Made by a program: the position numbers and the translations under genes. Below the pieces are notes generated by a model, which saw only the letters and a list, made by a program, of their open reading frames with translations, had not been told where the DNA came from and searched no databases. A DNA stretch of 16,813 nt from Clostridium sp. UBA3947 (GTDB lineage Bacteria; Bacillota; Clostridia; Clostridiales; Clostridiaceae), in NCBI GenBank assembly GCA_002385545.1, contig DGDR01000238.1:1-16813 (forward strand), in the 5' to 3' direction. Positions 6,614 to 14,741 of this stretch are shown here, one piece after another; the first letter of the stretch is position 1; each line of letters starts with the position of its first letter.

Positions 6614-6667
6614 TAATAAACCCTCGAAAGAATGCACTTAAGGAATTTTATGTAGGAGGGATGAGTA

Positions 6668-7741
6668 ATGTCTAAAAAAGCATATCTGATATTAGAGAAT
6701 GGACTATGTTTTGAGGGGCAGACATTAGGTGCTGTAGGTGAAATTACAGGAGAAATTGTCTTTACCACTGGAATGACAGGATATTTGGAAACTTTAACAG
6801 ATCAAAGTTATTATGGTCAAATAGTGCTTCAAACCTTTCCTCTCATTGGTAATTACGGCATTATACCCTCTGATTTTGAAAGTAATTGTATTGGGGCAAG
6901 TGCATATATTGTTAAATATCCCTGTGAAAATCCTTCTAATTTTAGAAGTCAGGGAACTCTCGAAGCCTTTTTAAAGGAGAATAATATTATCGGTTTATCC
7001 CATATTGATACTAGAGCTGTAACAAAGATAATCCGCGAATATGGTGTTATGAATGGTAAAATAACCTACCAGAAACCTGATAATATAGATTTAACTGAAA
7101 TTAAAAATTATAAAATTAAAAATGCTGTAGAAAGAGTTTCTGTTAAAGAAGTAAAAGAGTATAAATCAGACAGCCCTAAGTACAGAGTGGCTCTACTTGA
7201 CTTTGGACTAAAGCAAAATATAGTACGGGAGCTTACAAAACGTGGTTGTGATGTATGGGTATTCCCTTATAACAGTACTTTGAGAGATATAAAAAGTATA
7301 AATCCAGACGGTATTATGTTATCAAACGGTCCTGGGGATCCTGCTGATAACGTAATTGTTATAGAAAATGTAAAAGAAATAATAAAAGCTAATATACCTA
7401 TTTTCGGCATCTGTCTGGGTCACCAGATATTAGCCCTTGCCAATGGGTTTAAAACCCACAAGTTAAAATATGGACACCGCGGAGCTAATCAGCCAGTAAA
7501 AGATTTAATAAGCGGTAAGACATATATTTCTAGTCAAAATCATGGATATGCAGTAACTTCTGAGAGCATTGATAAGGATATAGCCGATCAATGGTTTATT
7601 AATGTAAATGACAATACTTGTGAGGGAATTATTTATAAAAACTATCCTATTCTTTCAGTTCAATTCCACCCTGAAGCCTGTGCAGGACCTCGTGATACCG
7701 CCTTTCTCTTTGATAAATTTATAGAAAGTATGGGGGGTTAA
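6668..7741 (+). CDS. carA: Carbamoyl-phosphate synthase, small (glutaminase) subunit
   Basis: Releases ammonia from glutamine and passes it to CarB for carbamoyl phosphate, the precursor of pyrimidines and arginine. The 357 residues are near the usual 355-380. The N-terminal CPSase domain (1-150) shows TGMTGYLETLTDQSYYGQIV and the SHIDTRAVT segment. The C-terminal class I amidotransferase domain has SNGPGDP (219-225), nucleophile Cys249 in GICLGHQ, and His334/Glu336 in FHPEA. The ATG at 6668 follows GTAGGAGGG. carA begins 54 bases after the ANTAR gene with no promoter, terminator or PyrR-type attenuator that I can see, so it appears to be part of the same operon. Its stop is four bases before the carB start. 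Confidence 0.96.
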   Translation: MSKKAYLILENGLCFEGQTLGAVGEITGEIVFTTGMTGYLETLTDQSYYGQIVLQTFPLIGNYGIIPSDFESNCIGASAYIVKYPCENPSNFRSQGTLEAFLKENNIIGLSHIDTRAVTKIIREYGVMNGKITYQKPDNIDLTEIKNYKIKNAVERVSVKEVKEYKSDSPKYRVALLDFGLKQNIVRELTKRGCDVWVFPYNSTLRDIKSINPDGIMLSNGPGDPADNVIVIENVKEIIKANIPIFGICLGHQILALANGFKTHKLKYGHRGANQPVKDLISGKTYISSQNHGYAVTSESIDKDIADQWFINVNDNTCEGIIYKNYPILSVQFHPEACAGPRDTAFLFDKFIESMGG

Positions 7742-7745
7742 GCAT

Positions 7746-10700
7746 ATGCCGTTAGATAAGAACATTAAAAAAGTTTTAGTCATAGGCTCAGGTCCTATTG
7801 TTATAGGCCAAGCTGCTGAATTTGATTATGCAGGAACGCAGGCCTGTCGTGTTCTTCGAAATGAGGGAATTGAAATTGTACTTGTTAATTCTAATCCAGC
7901 TACAATTATGACAGATAAAAATATTGCAGACAAAATTTATATTGAGCCACTTACCTTAACTACAATCAAGAGAATTATTGAAAAAGAAAGACCAGATAGC
8001 ATTTTATCAGGTTTAGGAGGTCAGACAGGTCTAACCCTATGCATGCAGTTAGCTAAAGAGGGTTTCTTGAACAAGATGAATGTAAGGTTATTAGGTAGTT
8101 CTCCTGAAACCATAGATAAGGCTGAGGATAGGCAAATATTCAAGGAAACAATGGAGAAAATCGGCGAGCCTGTAATACCGTCCATTATTGCAACAGATGT
8201 AAGCACTGCAGTAGAATTTGCTAAAGAAAATGGATATCCTGTCATAATTCGTCCTGCCTTCACCCTTGGAGGAAGCGGTGGTGGAATTGCTAACAATGAA
8301 AGTGAACTAATAGAAACCGCTAGAAATGGCTTATCTCTTTCACCAATCCATCAAATACTTGTAGAAAAATCCATTGCAGGATGGAAGGAAATAGAATTTG
8401 AAGTTATGCGTGATAAAGCAGGTAATGTGATTACTGTATGTTCCATGGAAAATTTCGATCCAGTAGGTGTTCACACAGGGGATAGTATTGTTATAGCTCC
8501 TGCAGTTACACTAGCAGACAAGGAATATCAAATGCTAAGAAGTGCAGCCTTAAATATTATTACAGAACTAGGTGTAGAAGGCGGTTGTAATTGTCAATTT
8601 GCCCTACATCCTCACAGCTTTGAGTATGCAGTAATTGAGGTTAATCCGAGAGTATCCCGATCCTCAGCCTTGGCTTCAAAAGCAACTGGATATCCTATAG
8701 CTAAGGTGGCAACGAAAATAGCTATTGGTTATACCTTAGATGAAATTAAAAATGATGTTACAGGTACAACCTTTGCAGCTTTTGAGCCTACTTTAGATTA
8801 TGTGGCAGTGAAATTACCTAAGTGGCCTTTTGATAAGTTTGTTTATGCTAAAAAGGATTTGGGTACACAAATGAAAGCTACTGGTGAAGTAATGGCTATA
8901 GCGGATACCTTTGAAGCTGCCCTATTAAAAGCGGTGCGAGGGGCAGAAATTGGACTTAATAGTCTTGATTTAACTCGACTAAAAAAGAAAACCGATAATG
9001 AAATAAAGGCTCTTCTTCACGCTGTAACAGATCAGCGTTTATTTGTGGTTTATGAAGCTATTTTACGAGCAATAAGAAATGGAAATGTTGAAGAGACTAT
9101 AGATGAAATTCATCTTATTACTAAGATAGATCGTTGGTTTTTATATGGTATAAAAAATATAGCAGAGAAAAAAGTGGAGCCAAAGGGCTTATCATATAAA
9201 ATGGTTGATACTTGCGGTGGTGAGTTTGAAGCTAAGACACCTTACTTCTACTCCATAGAAAATAGTGTTGAAAATGAAGCCTTACCCTTTATAGAAAACA
9301 GTAAAAAGGAACGTATAGTGGTGTTAGGCAGTGGGCCTATACGTATTGGTCAAGGTATTGAATTTGATTATGCTTGTGTACATTGTGTATGGACTCTAAA
9401 GAATATGGGTTATGAAGTGGTGGTAATTAACAACAATCCTGAAACAGTATCTACTGATTTTGATACTGGAGATCGTCTTTACTTTGAACCATTATGTATT
9501 GATGATGTAATGAGTATAATTGAAATTGAAAAACCTATAGGCGTAATCGTTGCTTTTGGTGGCGGTACAGCTATAAAGCTGGCCCAGAAGCTTCATCAAC
9601 GTGGAGTAAAAATTATTGGTACATCTGCAGAAAGTATTGATATATGCGAGGACAGAAAGCGTTTTGATGATTTGCTTGAGGGCTTAGGTATTAAGAGACC
9701 TAAGGGGTACGGTGTGCTTACAGAGGAAGAAGCTCTTAAGGCCGCTGGGGAACTAGGCTATCCTGTTTTATTACGTCCTTCTTATGTCCTTGGTGGTCAA
9801 AATATGATTATAGCTTTTTCCCCAGAGGACGTAAAGGAATATATGGATATTATCTTACGTCAAAAACAGGATAATCCTGTGCTTATTGATAAGTACTTGC
9901 CTGGTCTAGAAATTGAAGTTGATGCTATAAGCGATGGTGTGGATGTACTAATACCAGGTATTATGGAGCATATTGAAAGAACAGGTATCCATTCCGGTGA
10001 CAGTATTGCTGTATATCCAGCAACTCATATCGATGATCAGTTGGCAGAAAAGATATTTTATGAAACCAAAAGACTTTGCATGGCTTTAAATGTTAAGGGA
10101 CTTGTGAATATTCAATATGTGCTCTATGATAATGAAATTTATGTTATAGAGGTAAATCCACGTGCTTCCAGAACTGTTCCTTATTTAAGTAAGGTAACTG
10201 GTATTCCAATGTGTGAGCTTGCTACAAAGGTAAGCGTAGGTGAAAGCTTAAGTAGCTTGGGCTATTCCTCAGGTATAGCTAAAATACCCCCTTATGTAGC
10301 TGTTAAGGTTCCAGTGTTTTCCTTTGAAAAGCTCACTGATTTAGATACCCATTTAGGGCCAGAAATGAAGTCAACAGGGGAAGTATTAGGGTTAGGTAAA
10401 AACATAGAGGAAGCTTTATATAAGGGGCTAATAGCAGCAGGATACAAAATGCACAAAAGTGGTGGAGTATTCATAACTGTTCGTGATAGCGACAAGAGAG
10501 AGGTATGCGATATAGCTAAGAAATTTTATGAGTTAGGTTTTGAACTATATGCTACAAAGGGAACAGCACAGGTTCTTGCTAGTAAGGGCTTTGATGTTCA
10601 AGTGGTAAATAAGATTCATGAATGTGCAGAAAATAATACAGTAACTTTACTTGAAAGTGGCAAAATTAGCTATATCATATCCACATCGGCAAAGGGAAGA

Positions 10701-11741
10701 AATCCAGCAACCGATGATGTGAAAATCCGAAGAAAGGCTTGCCTTTTAGGAATACCTTGTCTTACTTCCATAGACACAGCAAATGCATTGGCAGATTGCT
10801 TATTGTCAGGATATAGTGAGATTAATACAGAGCTTATAGACATAAATCATCTAAGGAGGGAACGTATGAAAATTAATTTTACAAAGATGCAAGGCTGCGG
10901 AAATGATTATATCTACATTAATTGCATAGACACGGCAGATACTAATGGTATGGAAATAAATTCACCAGAATCCTTATCGGTGTATTTATCAGATAGACAT
11001 TTTGGAGTAGGTGGAGATGGCATAGTATTAATATTGCCTTCTGAAGTTGCAGATGCAAAAATGAGAATGTTTAACCTTGATGGTAGCGAGGGCAAGATGT
11101 GCGGAAATGCCATTCGTTGTGTAGCCGAATATCTATATGATAATGGTATCGTGAAAAAAGAAGAAATGACAATAGAAACTTTATCAGGCATAAAGGAATT
11201 ATATTTGTTTACTCAGAATGGAACAGTTTCTAAGGTTAAGGTGAATATGGGAAAAGCAGAGCTTAGACCAGAAAAAATTCCTGTTAGCTTGGAAGGTGAA
11301 AGCATAATAAATAGAAAAGTGAGTATAAATGGTAAAGAGTATGGTATTACTTGTGTTTCTATGGGAAATCCTCACGCTGTTGTATTTTTCGATGAGGAGA
11401 TTAATGAGGTTGCGCTAGATAATCTTAAGCTAGATGAACTTGGACCTCATTTTGAGAATAATGAAATATTCCCTGAAAGGGTAAATACAGAATTTGTTAA
11501 GGTTCTTGAAAGAAATAGGTTAAAAATGAGGGTATGGGAAAGAGGAAGTGGTGAAACCCTAGCATGTGGTACAGGGGCTTGCGCTTCAGCAGTAGCTGCA
11601 GTATTGAATGGTTATTGTGATAAAGATACTGATATTAAAGTGGAGCTTCTTGGTGGAGAGCTTACTATACGCTACACAGATGATGCTGTATATATGACAG
11701 GTGATTGTAAAAAAGTCTTTGAAGGAACGGTGGAGATATAA
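7746..11741 (+). CDS. carB: Carbamoyl-phosphate synthase large subunit, open in frame into DapF (CarB-DapF)
   Basis: A single open frame of 1331 codons. Residues 1-1040 are a complete CarB: an N-terminal carboxyphosphate ATP-grasp half starting with GSGPIVIGQAAEFDYAG, a middle oligomerisation region, a second carbamate-kinase half starting near residue 523 (GSGPIRIGQGIEFDYA), and an MGS-like regulatory domain at about 905-1040 with an ATKGTA loop. CarB normally ends about here with a stop. In this sequence the frame continues through HLRRER into a complete diaminopimelate epimerase (residues 1041-1331). A strong ribosome site lies at the junction, so separate DapF could also be made. It might be a true bifunctional polypeptide, a recent loss of the stop codon, or a sequencing error at the junction. 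Residues 1-1040 are slightly shorter than the usual 1060-1075. The ribosome site for the start is the G-run 7732-7737 inside the end of carA. Confidence 0.9.
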   Translation: MPLDKNIKKVLVIGSGPIVIGQAAEFDYAGTQACRVLRNEGIEIVLVNSNPATIMTDKNIADKIYIEPLTLTTIKRIIEKERPDSILSGLGGQTGLTLCMQLAKEGFLNKMNVRLLGSSPETIDKAEDRQIFKETMEKIGEPVIPSIIATDVSTAVEFAKENGYPVIIRPAFTLGGSGGGIANNESELIETARNGLSLSPIHQILVEKSIAGWKEIEFEVMRDKAGNVITVCSMENFDPVGVHTGDSIVIAPAVTLADKEYQMLRSAALNIITELGVEGGCNCQFALHPHSFEYAVIEVNPRVSRSSALASKATGYPIAKVATKIAIGYTLDEIKNDVTGTTFAAFEPTLDYVAVKLPKWPFDKFVYAKKDLGTQMKATGEVMAIADTFEAALLKAVRGAEIGLNSLDLTRLKKKTDNEIKALLHAVTDQRLFVVYEAILRAIRNGNVEETIDEIHLITKIDRWFLYGIKNIAEKKVEPKGLSYKMVDTCGGEFEAKTPYFYSIENSVENEALPFIENSKKERIVVLGSGPIRIGQGIEFDYACVHCVWTLKNMGYEVVVINNNPETVSTDFDTGDRLYFEPLCIDDVMSIIEIEKPIGVIVAFGGGTAIKLAQKLHQRGVKIIGTSAESIDICEDRKRFDDLLEGLGIKRPKGYGVLTEEEALKAAGELGYPVLLRPSYVLGGQNMIIAFSPEDVKEYMDIILRQKQDNPVLIDKYLPGLEIEVDAISDGVDVLIPGIMEHIERTGIHSGDSIAVYPATHIDDQLAEKIFYETKRLCMALNVKGLVNIQYVLYDNEIYVIEVNPRASRTVPYLSKVTGIPMCELATKVSVGESLSSLGYSSGIAKIPPYVAVKVPVFSFEKLTDLDTHLGPEMKSTGEVLGLGKNIEEALYKGLIAAGYKMHKSGGVFITVRDSDKREVCDIAKKFYELGFELYATKGTAQVLASKGFDVQVVNKIHECAENNTVTLLESGKISYIISTSAKGRNPATDDVKIRRKACLLGIPCLTSIDTANALADCLLSGYSEINTELIDINHLRRERMKINFTKMQGCGNDYIYINCIDTADTNGMEINSPESLSVYLSDRHFGVGGDGIVLILPSEVADAKMRMFNLDGSEGKMCGNAIRCVAEYLYDNGIVKKEEMTIETLSGIKELYLFTQNGTVSKVKVNMGKAELRPEKIPVSLEGESIINRKVSINGKEYGITCVSMGNPHAVVFFDEEINEVALDNLKLDELGPHFENNEIFPERVNTEFVKVLERNRLKMRVWERGSGETLACGTGACASAVAAVLNGYCDKDTDIKVELLGGELTIRYTDDAVYMTGDCKKVFEGTVEI
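10853..10860 (+). promoter_or_regulatory. Internal ribosome-binding site for dapF within the carB frame
   Basis: AAGGAGGG lies five bases before the ATG at 10866, as strong as any ribosome site in the window. It also contains an out-of-frame TAA (10852-10854), so a one-base shift in the carB frame upstream would end carB there. Its presence suggests DapF is, or recently was, translated from its own start. Confidence 0.75.
10866..11741 (+). CDS. dapF: Diaminopimelate epimerase (internal start in, and in frame with, carB)
   Basis: Converts LL- to meso-diaminopimelate for lysine and peptidoglycan. From the internal ATG the protein is 291 residues, a full-length DapF. The two cysteines that act as base and acid are Cys79 (SEGKMCGNAIRC) and Cys234 (SGETLACGTGACA), each in its family motif. 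The N-terminal FTKMQGCGNDYIYI block and HFGVGGDGI are also typical. It is listed separately because a strong ribosome site precedes it and every DapF domain element starts after this ATG, although no stop codon separates it from carB. The stop TAA shares its last base with the pyrG ATG (ATAATG), indicating translational coupling. Its partner in the pathway, dapL, lies one gene downstream. Confidence 0.9.
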   Translation: MKINFTKMQGCGNDYIYINCIDTADTNGMEINSPESLSVYLSDRHFGVGGDGIVLILPSEVADAKMRMFNLDGSEGKMCGNAIRCVAEYLYDNGIVKKEEMTIETLSGIKELYLFTQNGTVSKVKVNMGKAELRPEKIPVSLEGESIINRKVSINGKEYGITCVSMGNPHAVVFFDEEINEVALDNLKLDELGPHFENNEIFPERVNTEFVKVLERNRLKMRVWERGSGETLACGTGACASAVAAVLNGYCDKDTDIKVELLGGELTIRYTDDAVYMTGDCKKVFEGTVEI

Positions 11742-13339
11742 TGACAAAGTTTATATTCGTAACAGGCGGTGTTGTTTCTGGTCTTGGTAAAGGTATTACT
11801 GCTGCAAGTCTTGGACGACTTCTAAAGCAAAGAGGATTAAAGGTGGCTGCTCAAAAGCTAGATCCTTATATGAATGTGGATCCAGGGACTATGAGTCCCT
11901 TCCAACATGGAGAGGTTTTTGTAACAGATGATGGAGCAGAAACAGATCTTGATTTAGGACATTATGAGCGTTTTATTGATGAAAACTTAACTAAATTATC
12001 TAATCTTACATCTGGTAAGGTATATTACAATGTGCTTAATAGAGAACGTACAGGGGCTTACTTAGGTCAAACAGTACAGGTTATACCTCATATAACCAAT
12101 GAGATTAAGGATTTTATTTATAGTGGTGCAGAGTTCAGTGGTGCAGATGTTTTAATAACTGAAATAGGCGGTACAACTGGTGATATTGAAAGCCAGCCCT
12201 TCCTAGAGGCTATAAGGCAAATATCCCTTGAAGTAGGTATGGCAAATTGCCTATTTATTCACGTTACATTAGTTCCATACTTAAAGGGCTCTGGGGAGCA
12301 TAAATCAAAGCCTACGCAACATTCAGTAAAAGAGCTTAGGGCAATGGGAATTTCACCTAATATAATCATTGCTAGAGCTGATGAGCCTCTTGATAATAGC
12401 ATCAAGGAAAAGATAGCTTTATTTTGTAATGTAAAGGCAGACTGTGTCATTGAAAATCTTACTTTAGATAACCTTTATGAGGCTCCATTAATGCTTTCTG
12501 AAAATGGTCTTGATGAAGTAGTTTGTCGTGAGTTATCCCTTGAAACTAAGCACTGTGATTTGACTGAGTGGAAGGAGCTAGTTTCAAAAATTAGACAGAG
12601 GAAGTCTGTGGTTACTATTGCTATTGTGGGTAAGTATGTAAAGCTACATGATGCATATTTATCTATTATAGAAAGTCTTAATCATGCTGGCTTTAGCTTA
12701 GGAGCAGTTGTTAAGATAAAATGGATTGACAGTGAGAATGTTACTCCAGATAGCGTGAGCGTATTATTGGATGGTATAGACGGCATAATTATACCAGGAG
12801 GCTTTGGTGATCGTGGTATTGAGGGTAAAATTACTGCTTGTCGCTATGCGAGAGAAAATGATATACCTTTCTTAGGTATTTGCTTAGGTATGCAAATTGC
12901 AGTTATTGAATATGCAAGAAATGTATGTGGATTAGAAAATGCTCATTCTGCTGAATTTTCACAGAATACACCTCATCCTGTAATTCATATTATGGAAGAT
13001 CAGGTTGGAATCACTAAAAAAGGTGGCACAATGCGTCTAGGTGCATATGATTGCAAGATAGTACCTGGTACAAAAATGGAAGAAGTATATAACACATGTC
13101 AAATATCAGAGAGACATAGACATAGATATGAATTCAATAACCAGTACCGTGAGTTGCTTACAGAAAAAGGTCTAGTTATTAGCGGTGTTTCACCGGATGG
13201 TACTTTGGTAGAGACAGTAGAGCTTACTGATAAGCCTTTCTATGTAGGGGTTCAATTCCATCCAGAGTTTAAGAGCAGACCAAATAAACCACACCCCTTA
13301 TTTATAGGACTTGTAAAGGCTGCACTTGGAGATAAATAA
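11741..13339 (+). CDS. pyrG: CTP synthase, glutamine-hydrolysing
   Basis: Converts UTP to CTP with ATP and glutamine. The length of 532 residues is typical (about 535). The synthetase domain (1-about 270) opens with the hallmark TKFIFVTGGVVSGLGKG and continues with KLDPYMNVDPGTMSPFQHGEVFV. The class I amidotransferase domain carries PGGFGDRG, nucleophile Cys381 in GICLGMQ, and His507/Glu509 in FHPEF. The ATG overlaps the dapF stop by one base, with GGTGGAG at 11729-11735 as ribosome site. It is the second glutamine amidotransferase of the operon. I see no leader structure directly upstream of the kind used for CTP-sensing pyrG attenuation in Bacillus, as expected for an internal operon gene. 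Confidence 0.97.
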   Translation: MTKFIFVTGGVVSGLGKGITAASLGRLLKQRGLKVAAQKLDPYMNVDPGTMSPFQHGEVFVTDDGAETDLDLGHYERFIDENLTKLSNLTSGKVYYNVLNRERTGAYLGQTVQVIPHITNEIKDFIYSGAEFSGADVLITEIGGTTGDIESQPFLEAIRQISLEVGMANCLFIHVTLVPYLKGSGEHKSKPTQHSVKELRAMGISPNIIIARADEPLDNSIKEKIALFCNVKADCVIENLTLDNLYEAPLMLSENGLDEVVCRELSLETKHCDLTEWKELVSKIRQRKSVVTIAIVGKYVKLHDAYLSIIESLNHAGFSLGAVVKIKWIDSENVTPDSVSVLLDGIDGIIIPGGFGDRGIEGKITACRYARENDIPFLGICLGMQIAVIEYARNVCGLENAHSAEFSQNTPHPVIHIMEDQVGITKKGGTMRLGAYDCKIVPGTKMEEVYNTCQISERHRHRYEFNNQYRELLTEKGLVISGVSPDGTLVETVELTDKPFYVGVQFHPEFKSRPNKPHPLFIGLVKAALGDK

Positions 13340-13355
13340 ATGCAATCCATAACTT

Positions 13356-13400
13356 GGGCTCTTAATCATAATCAATATTAAAAGATTGCTGATGGAGCCC
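13356..13400 (+). repeat. Stem-loop between pyrG and dapL
   Basis: GGGCTC (13356-13361) and GAGCCC (13395-13400) are perfect arms. Inside them ATCA pairs with TGAT and AATC with GATT around an A-rich loop. There is no T-run after it, so it is not a standard terminator. It may be an mRNA processing or stability element that sets dapL levels, or part of an uncharacterised control structure. Confidence 0.5.
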
Positions 13401-13445
13401 TTGGAAATGGAAATCAAGAGAAAACTAGACTTGAGGAGTGGAAGT

Positions 13446-14618
13446 ATGCAAATAAACCAGAATTTTTTAAAGCTTAAAGATAGTTATCTTTTCTCACAGA
13501 TAGCACAGAAGGTAAAGGACTATAAGGCTGAAAATCCTGATAAGGAAATTATTAGGTTAGGTATTGGAGACGTTACTCTACCTCTAGTTCCAGCTGTAGT
13601 TTCAGCTATGGAAAAGGCTGTTTTGGAAATGGGCAAGAAAGAAACCTTTATGGGCTATGGAGAAGAGCAGGGATACTCATTTTTACGACAAGCAGTCTGC
13701 GGTTATTATAAGAAAAAGGGAGTAGAGCTTTCAGACGACGAGGTTTTCATAAGTGATGGTGCTAAAAGTGACCTAGGAAATATCCTTGATATATTTGATG
13801 TGGATAACACAGTTTTAATTCCAGATCCTGTTTATCCTGTTTATGTTGATACAAATATAATGGCAGGACGTAAAATAGTATTTGTAGAAGGTGACGAAAG
13901 TAATTCCTTCTTGCCATTACCAGATAAAAATGTGAAGGCTGATATTATCTATTTATGTTCACCCAATAACCCTACTGGAGCGGTTTATAATAAGGAACAA
14001 CTTAAGGTATGGGTAGATTATGCATTGGCTAATAATGCAGTAATATTATTTGACAGTGCCTATGAAATTTTTGTTACTGATGAGAGCTTACCTACAAGCA
14101 TTTACCAGATTGAGGGGGCAAAGGAATGTGCTATAGAGTTCTCTTCTCTTTCAAAGACAGCAGGCTTCACAGGTACTCGATGTGGATATACGGTAGTACC
14201 AAAGGAACTTATTAGAAATAATGTGTCCTTAAATAAATTATGGCTCAGACGTCAGTGTACAAAGTTCAATGGTGTGCCATATATTGTACAAAGAGGCGCT
14301 GAAGCTGTATTTACTGAAGAGGGCTATAAGCAAATTAAAGAAAATGTTAACTATTACCTTCAAAATGCTAAAATCATGGCAGATACCTTATCTGATTTAG
14401 ATATATGGTTTACTGGAGGAAAAAATTCACCTTATATTTGGTTAAAATGTCCAAATGGCTTATCCTCATGGGAGTATTTTGATGAGCTTTTAACTAAATA
14501 TAATATTGTAGGTACCCCAGGGGTAGGATTTGGAGCCAAGGGAGAGGGCTTCTTCCGATTAACAGCTTTCGGTGACAGAGAAAATGTAATTCGAGCTATG
14601 GAAAGATTAAAGGCATAA
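13446..14618 (+). CDS. dapL: LL-diaminopimelate aminotransferase
   Basis: A PLP enzyme that makes LL-diaminopimelate directly from tetrahydrodipicolinate with glutamate as amino donor, bypassing the acylated route. At 390 residues it has the family's usual length. Diagnostic stretches are IRLGIGDVTLPL (36-47), GYGEEQGYSFLR (70-81), DGAKSDLGNI (104-113), DPVYPVYVDTNIMAGR (127-142) and CSPNNPTGA (171-179). The PLP-binding lysine is Lys237 in SSLSKTAGFTGTRCGY. The ATG at 13446 is preferred to in-frame starts from 13386 because GAGGAG (13433-13438) is seven bases upstream and DapL homology begins at NFLKLKDSYLFSQIA. A 106-base gap with a stem-loop separates it from pyrG. DapF upstream catalyses the following step, so the two form a functional pair. 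Confidence 0.94.
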   Translation: MQINQNFLKLKDSYLFSQIAQKVKDYKAENPDKEIIRLGIGDVTLPLVPAVVSAMEKAVLEMGKKETFMGYGEEQGYSFLRQAVCGYYKKKGVELSDDEVFISDGAKSDLGNILDIFDVDNTVLIPDPVYPVYVDTNIMAGRKIVFVEGDESNSFLPLPDKNVKADIIYLCSPNNPTGAVYNKEQLKVWVDYALANNAVILFDSAYEIFVTDESLPTSIYQIEGAKECAIEFSSLSKTAGFTGTRCGYTVVPKELIRNNVSLNKLWLRRQCTKFNGVPYIVQRGAEAVFTEEGYKQIKENVNYYLQNAKIMADTLSDLDIWFTGGKNSPYIWLKCPNGLSSWEYFDELLTKYNIVGTPGVGFGAKGEGFFRLTAFGDRENVIRAMERLKA

Positions 14619-14658
14619 TCCTTTCATCATTTGCTGCTTCTCTACATATATTAATACT

Positions 14659-14676
14659 ATGAACAAAGGCGTTCAT
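14659..14676 (+). promoter_or_regulatory. Hexaloop antiterminator hairpin (ANTAR-target type) in asnB leader
   Basis: ATGAAC (14659-14664), loop AAAGGC (14665-14670), GTTCAT (14671-14676): a perfect 6-bp stem with the same loop as in the purA leader. The loop and 3' arm overlap the terminator at 14665-14722. Upstream, a TATATT (14647-14652) could be a -10, but no good -35 is present, so this copy may be served by a weak promoter or by read-through from dapL. Confidence 0.68.
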
Positions 14677-14722
14677 TCATCATTGCCATTTTTGATGGCA
14701 TTGGGAATGTGCGCCTTTAATT
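14665..14722 (+). terminator. Conditional terminator in asnB leader
   Basis: AAAGGCG (14665-14671) pairs with CGCCTTT (14712-14718), CATT (14674-14677) with AATG (14706-14709), and an inner hairpin TGCCAT/ATGGCA occupies 14684-14700. The T-tail is short and interrupted (TTTAATT), so it should be a leakier terminator than the other two copies. It ends just before the asnB ribosome site, so it could also hide that site. Confidence 0.6.
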
Positions 14723-14741
14723 ATTGGTGGGAGGTATTGTT

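Noticed and set aside
6614..6667. PyrR-type attenuator before carA
   Set aside because: The 54-base gap has no terminator hairpin or T-run.
13386..13445. Upstream in-frame start for dapL
   Set aside because: The extension has no family homology and overlaps the intergenic stem-loop; GAGGAG precedes the ATG at 13446 at ideal distance.
14724..14741. TTG start upstream of the asnB ATG
   Set aside because: AsnB needs Cys at position 2 after Met removal; only the ATG at 14742 gives MCGIAGF.
14619..14741. T-box riboswitch before asnB
   Set aside because: The conserved T-box AGGGTGG antiterminator motif is absent and the leader is too short; the structure fits the hexaloop element instead.
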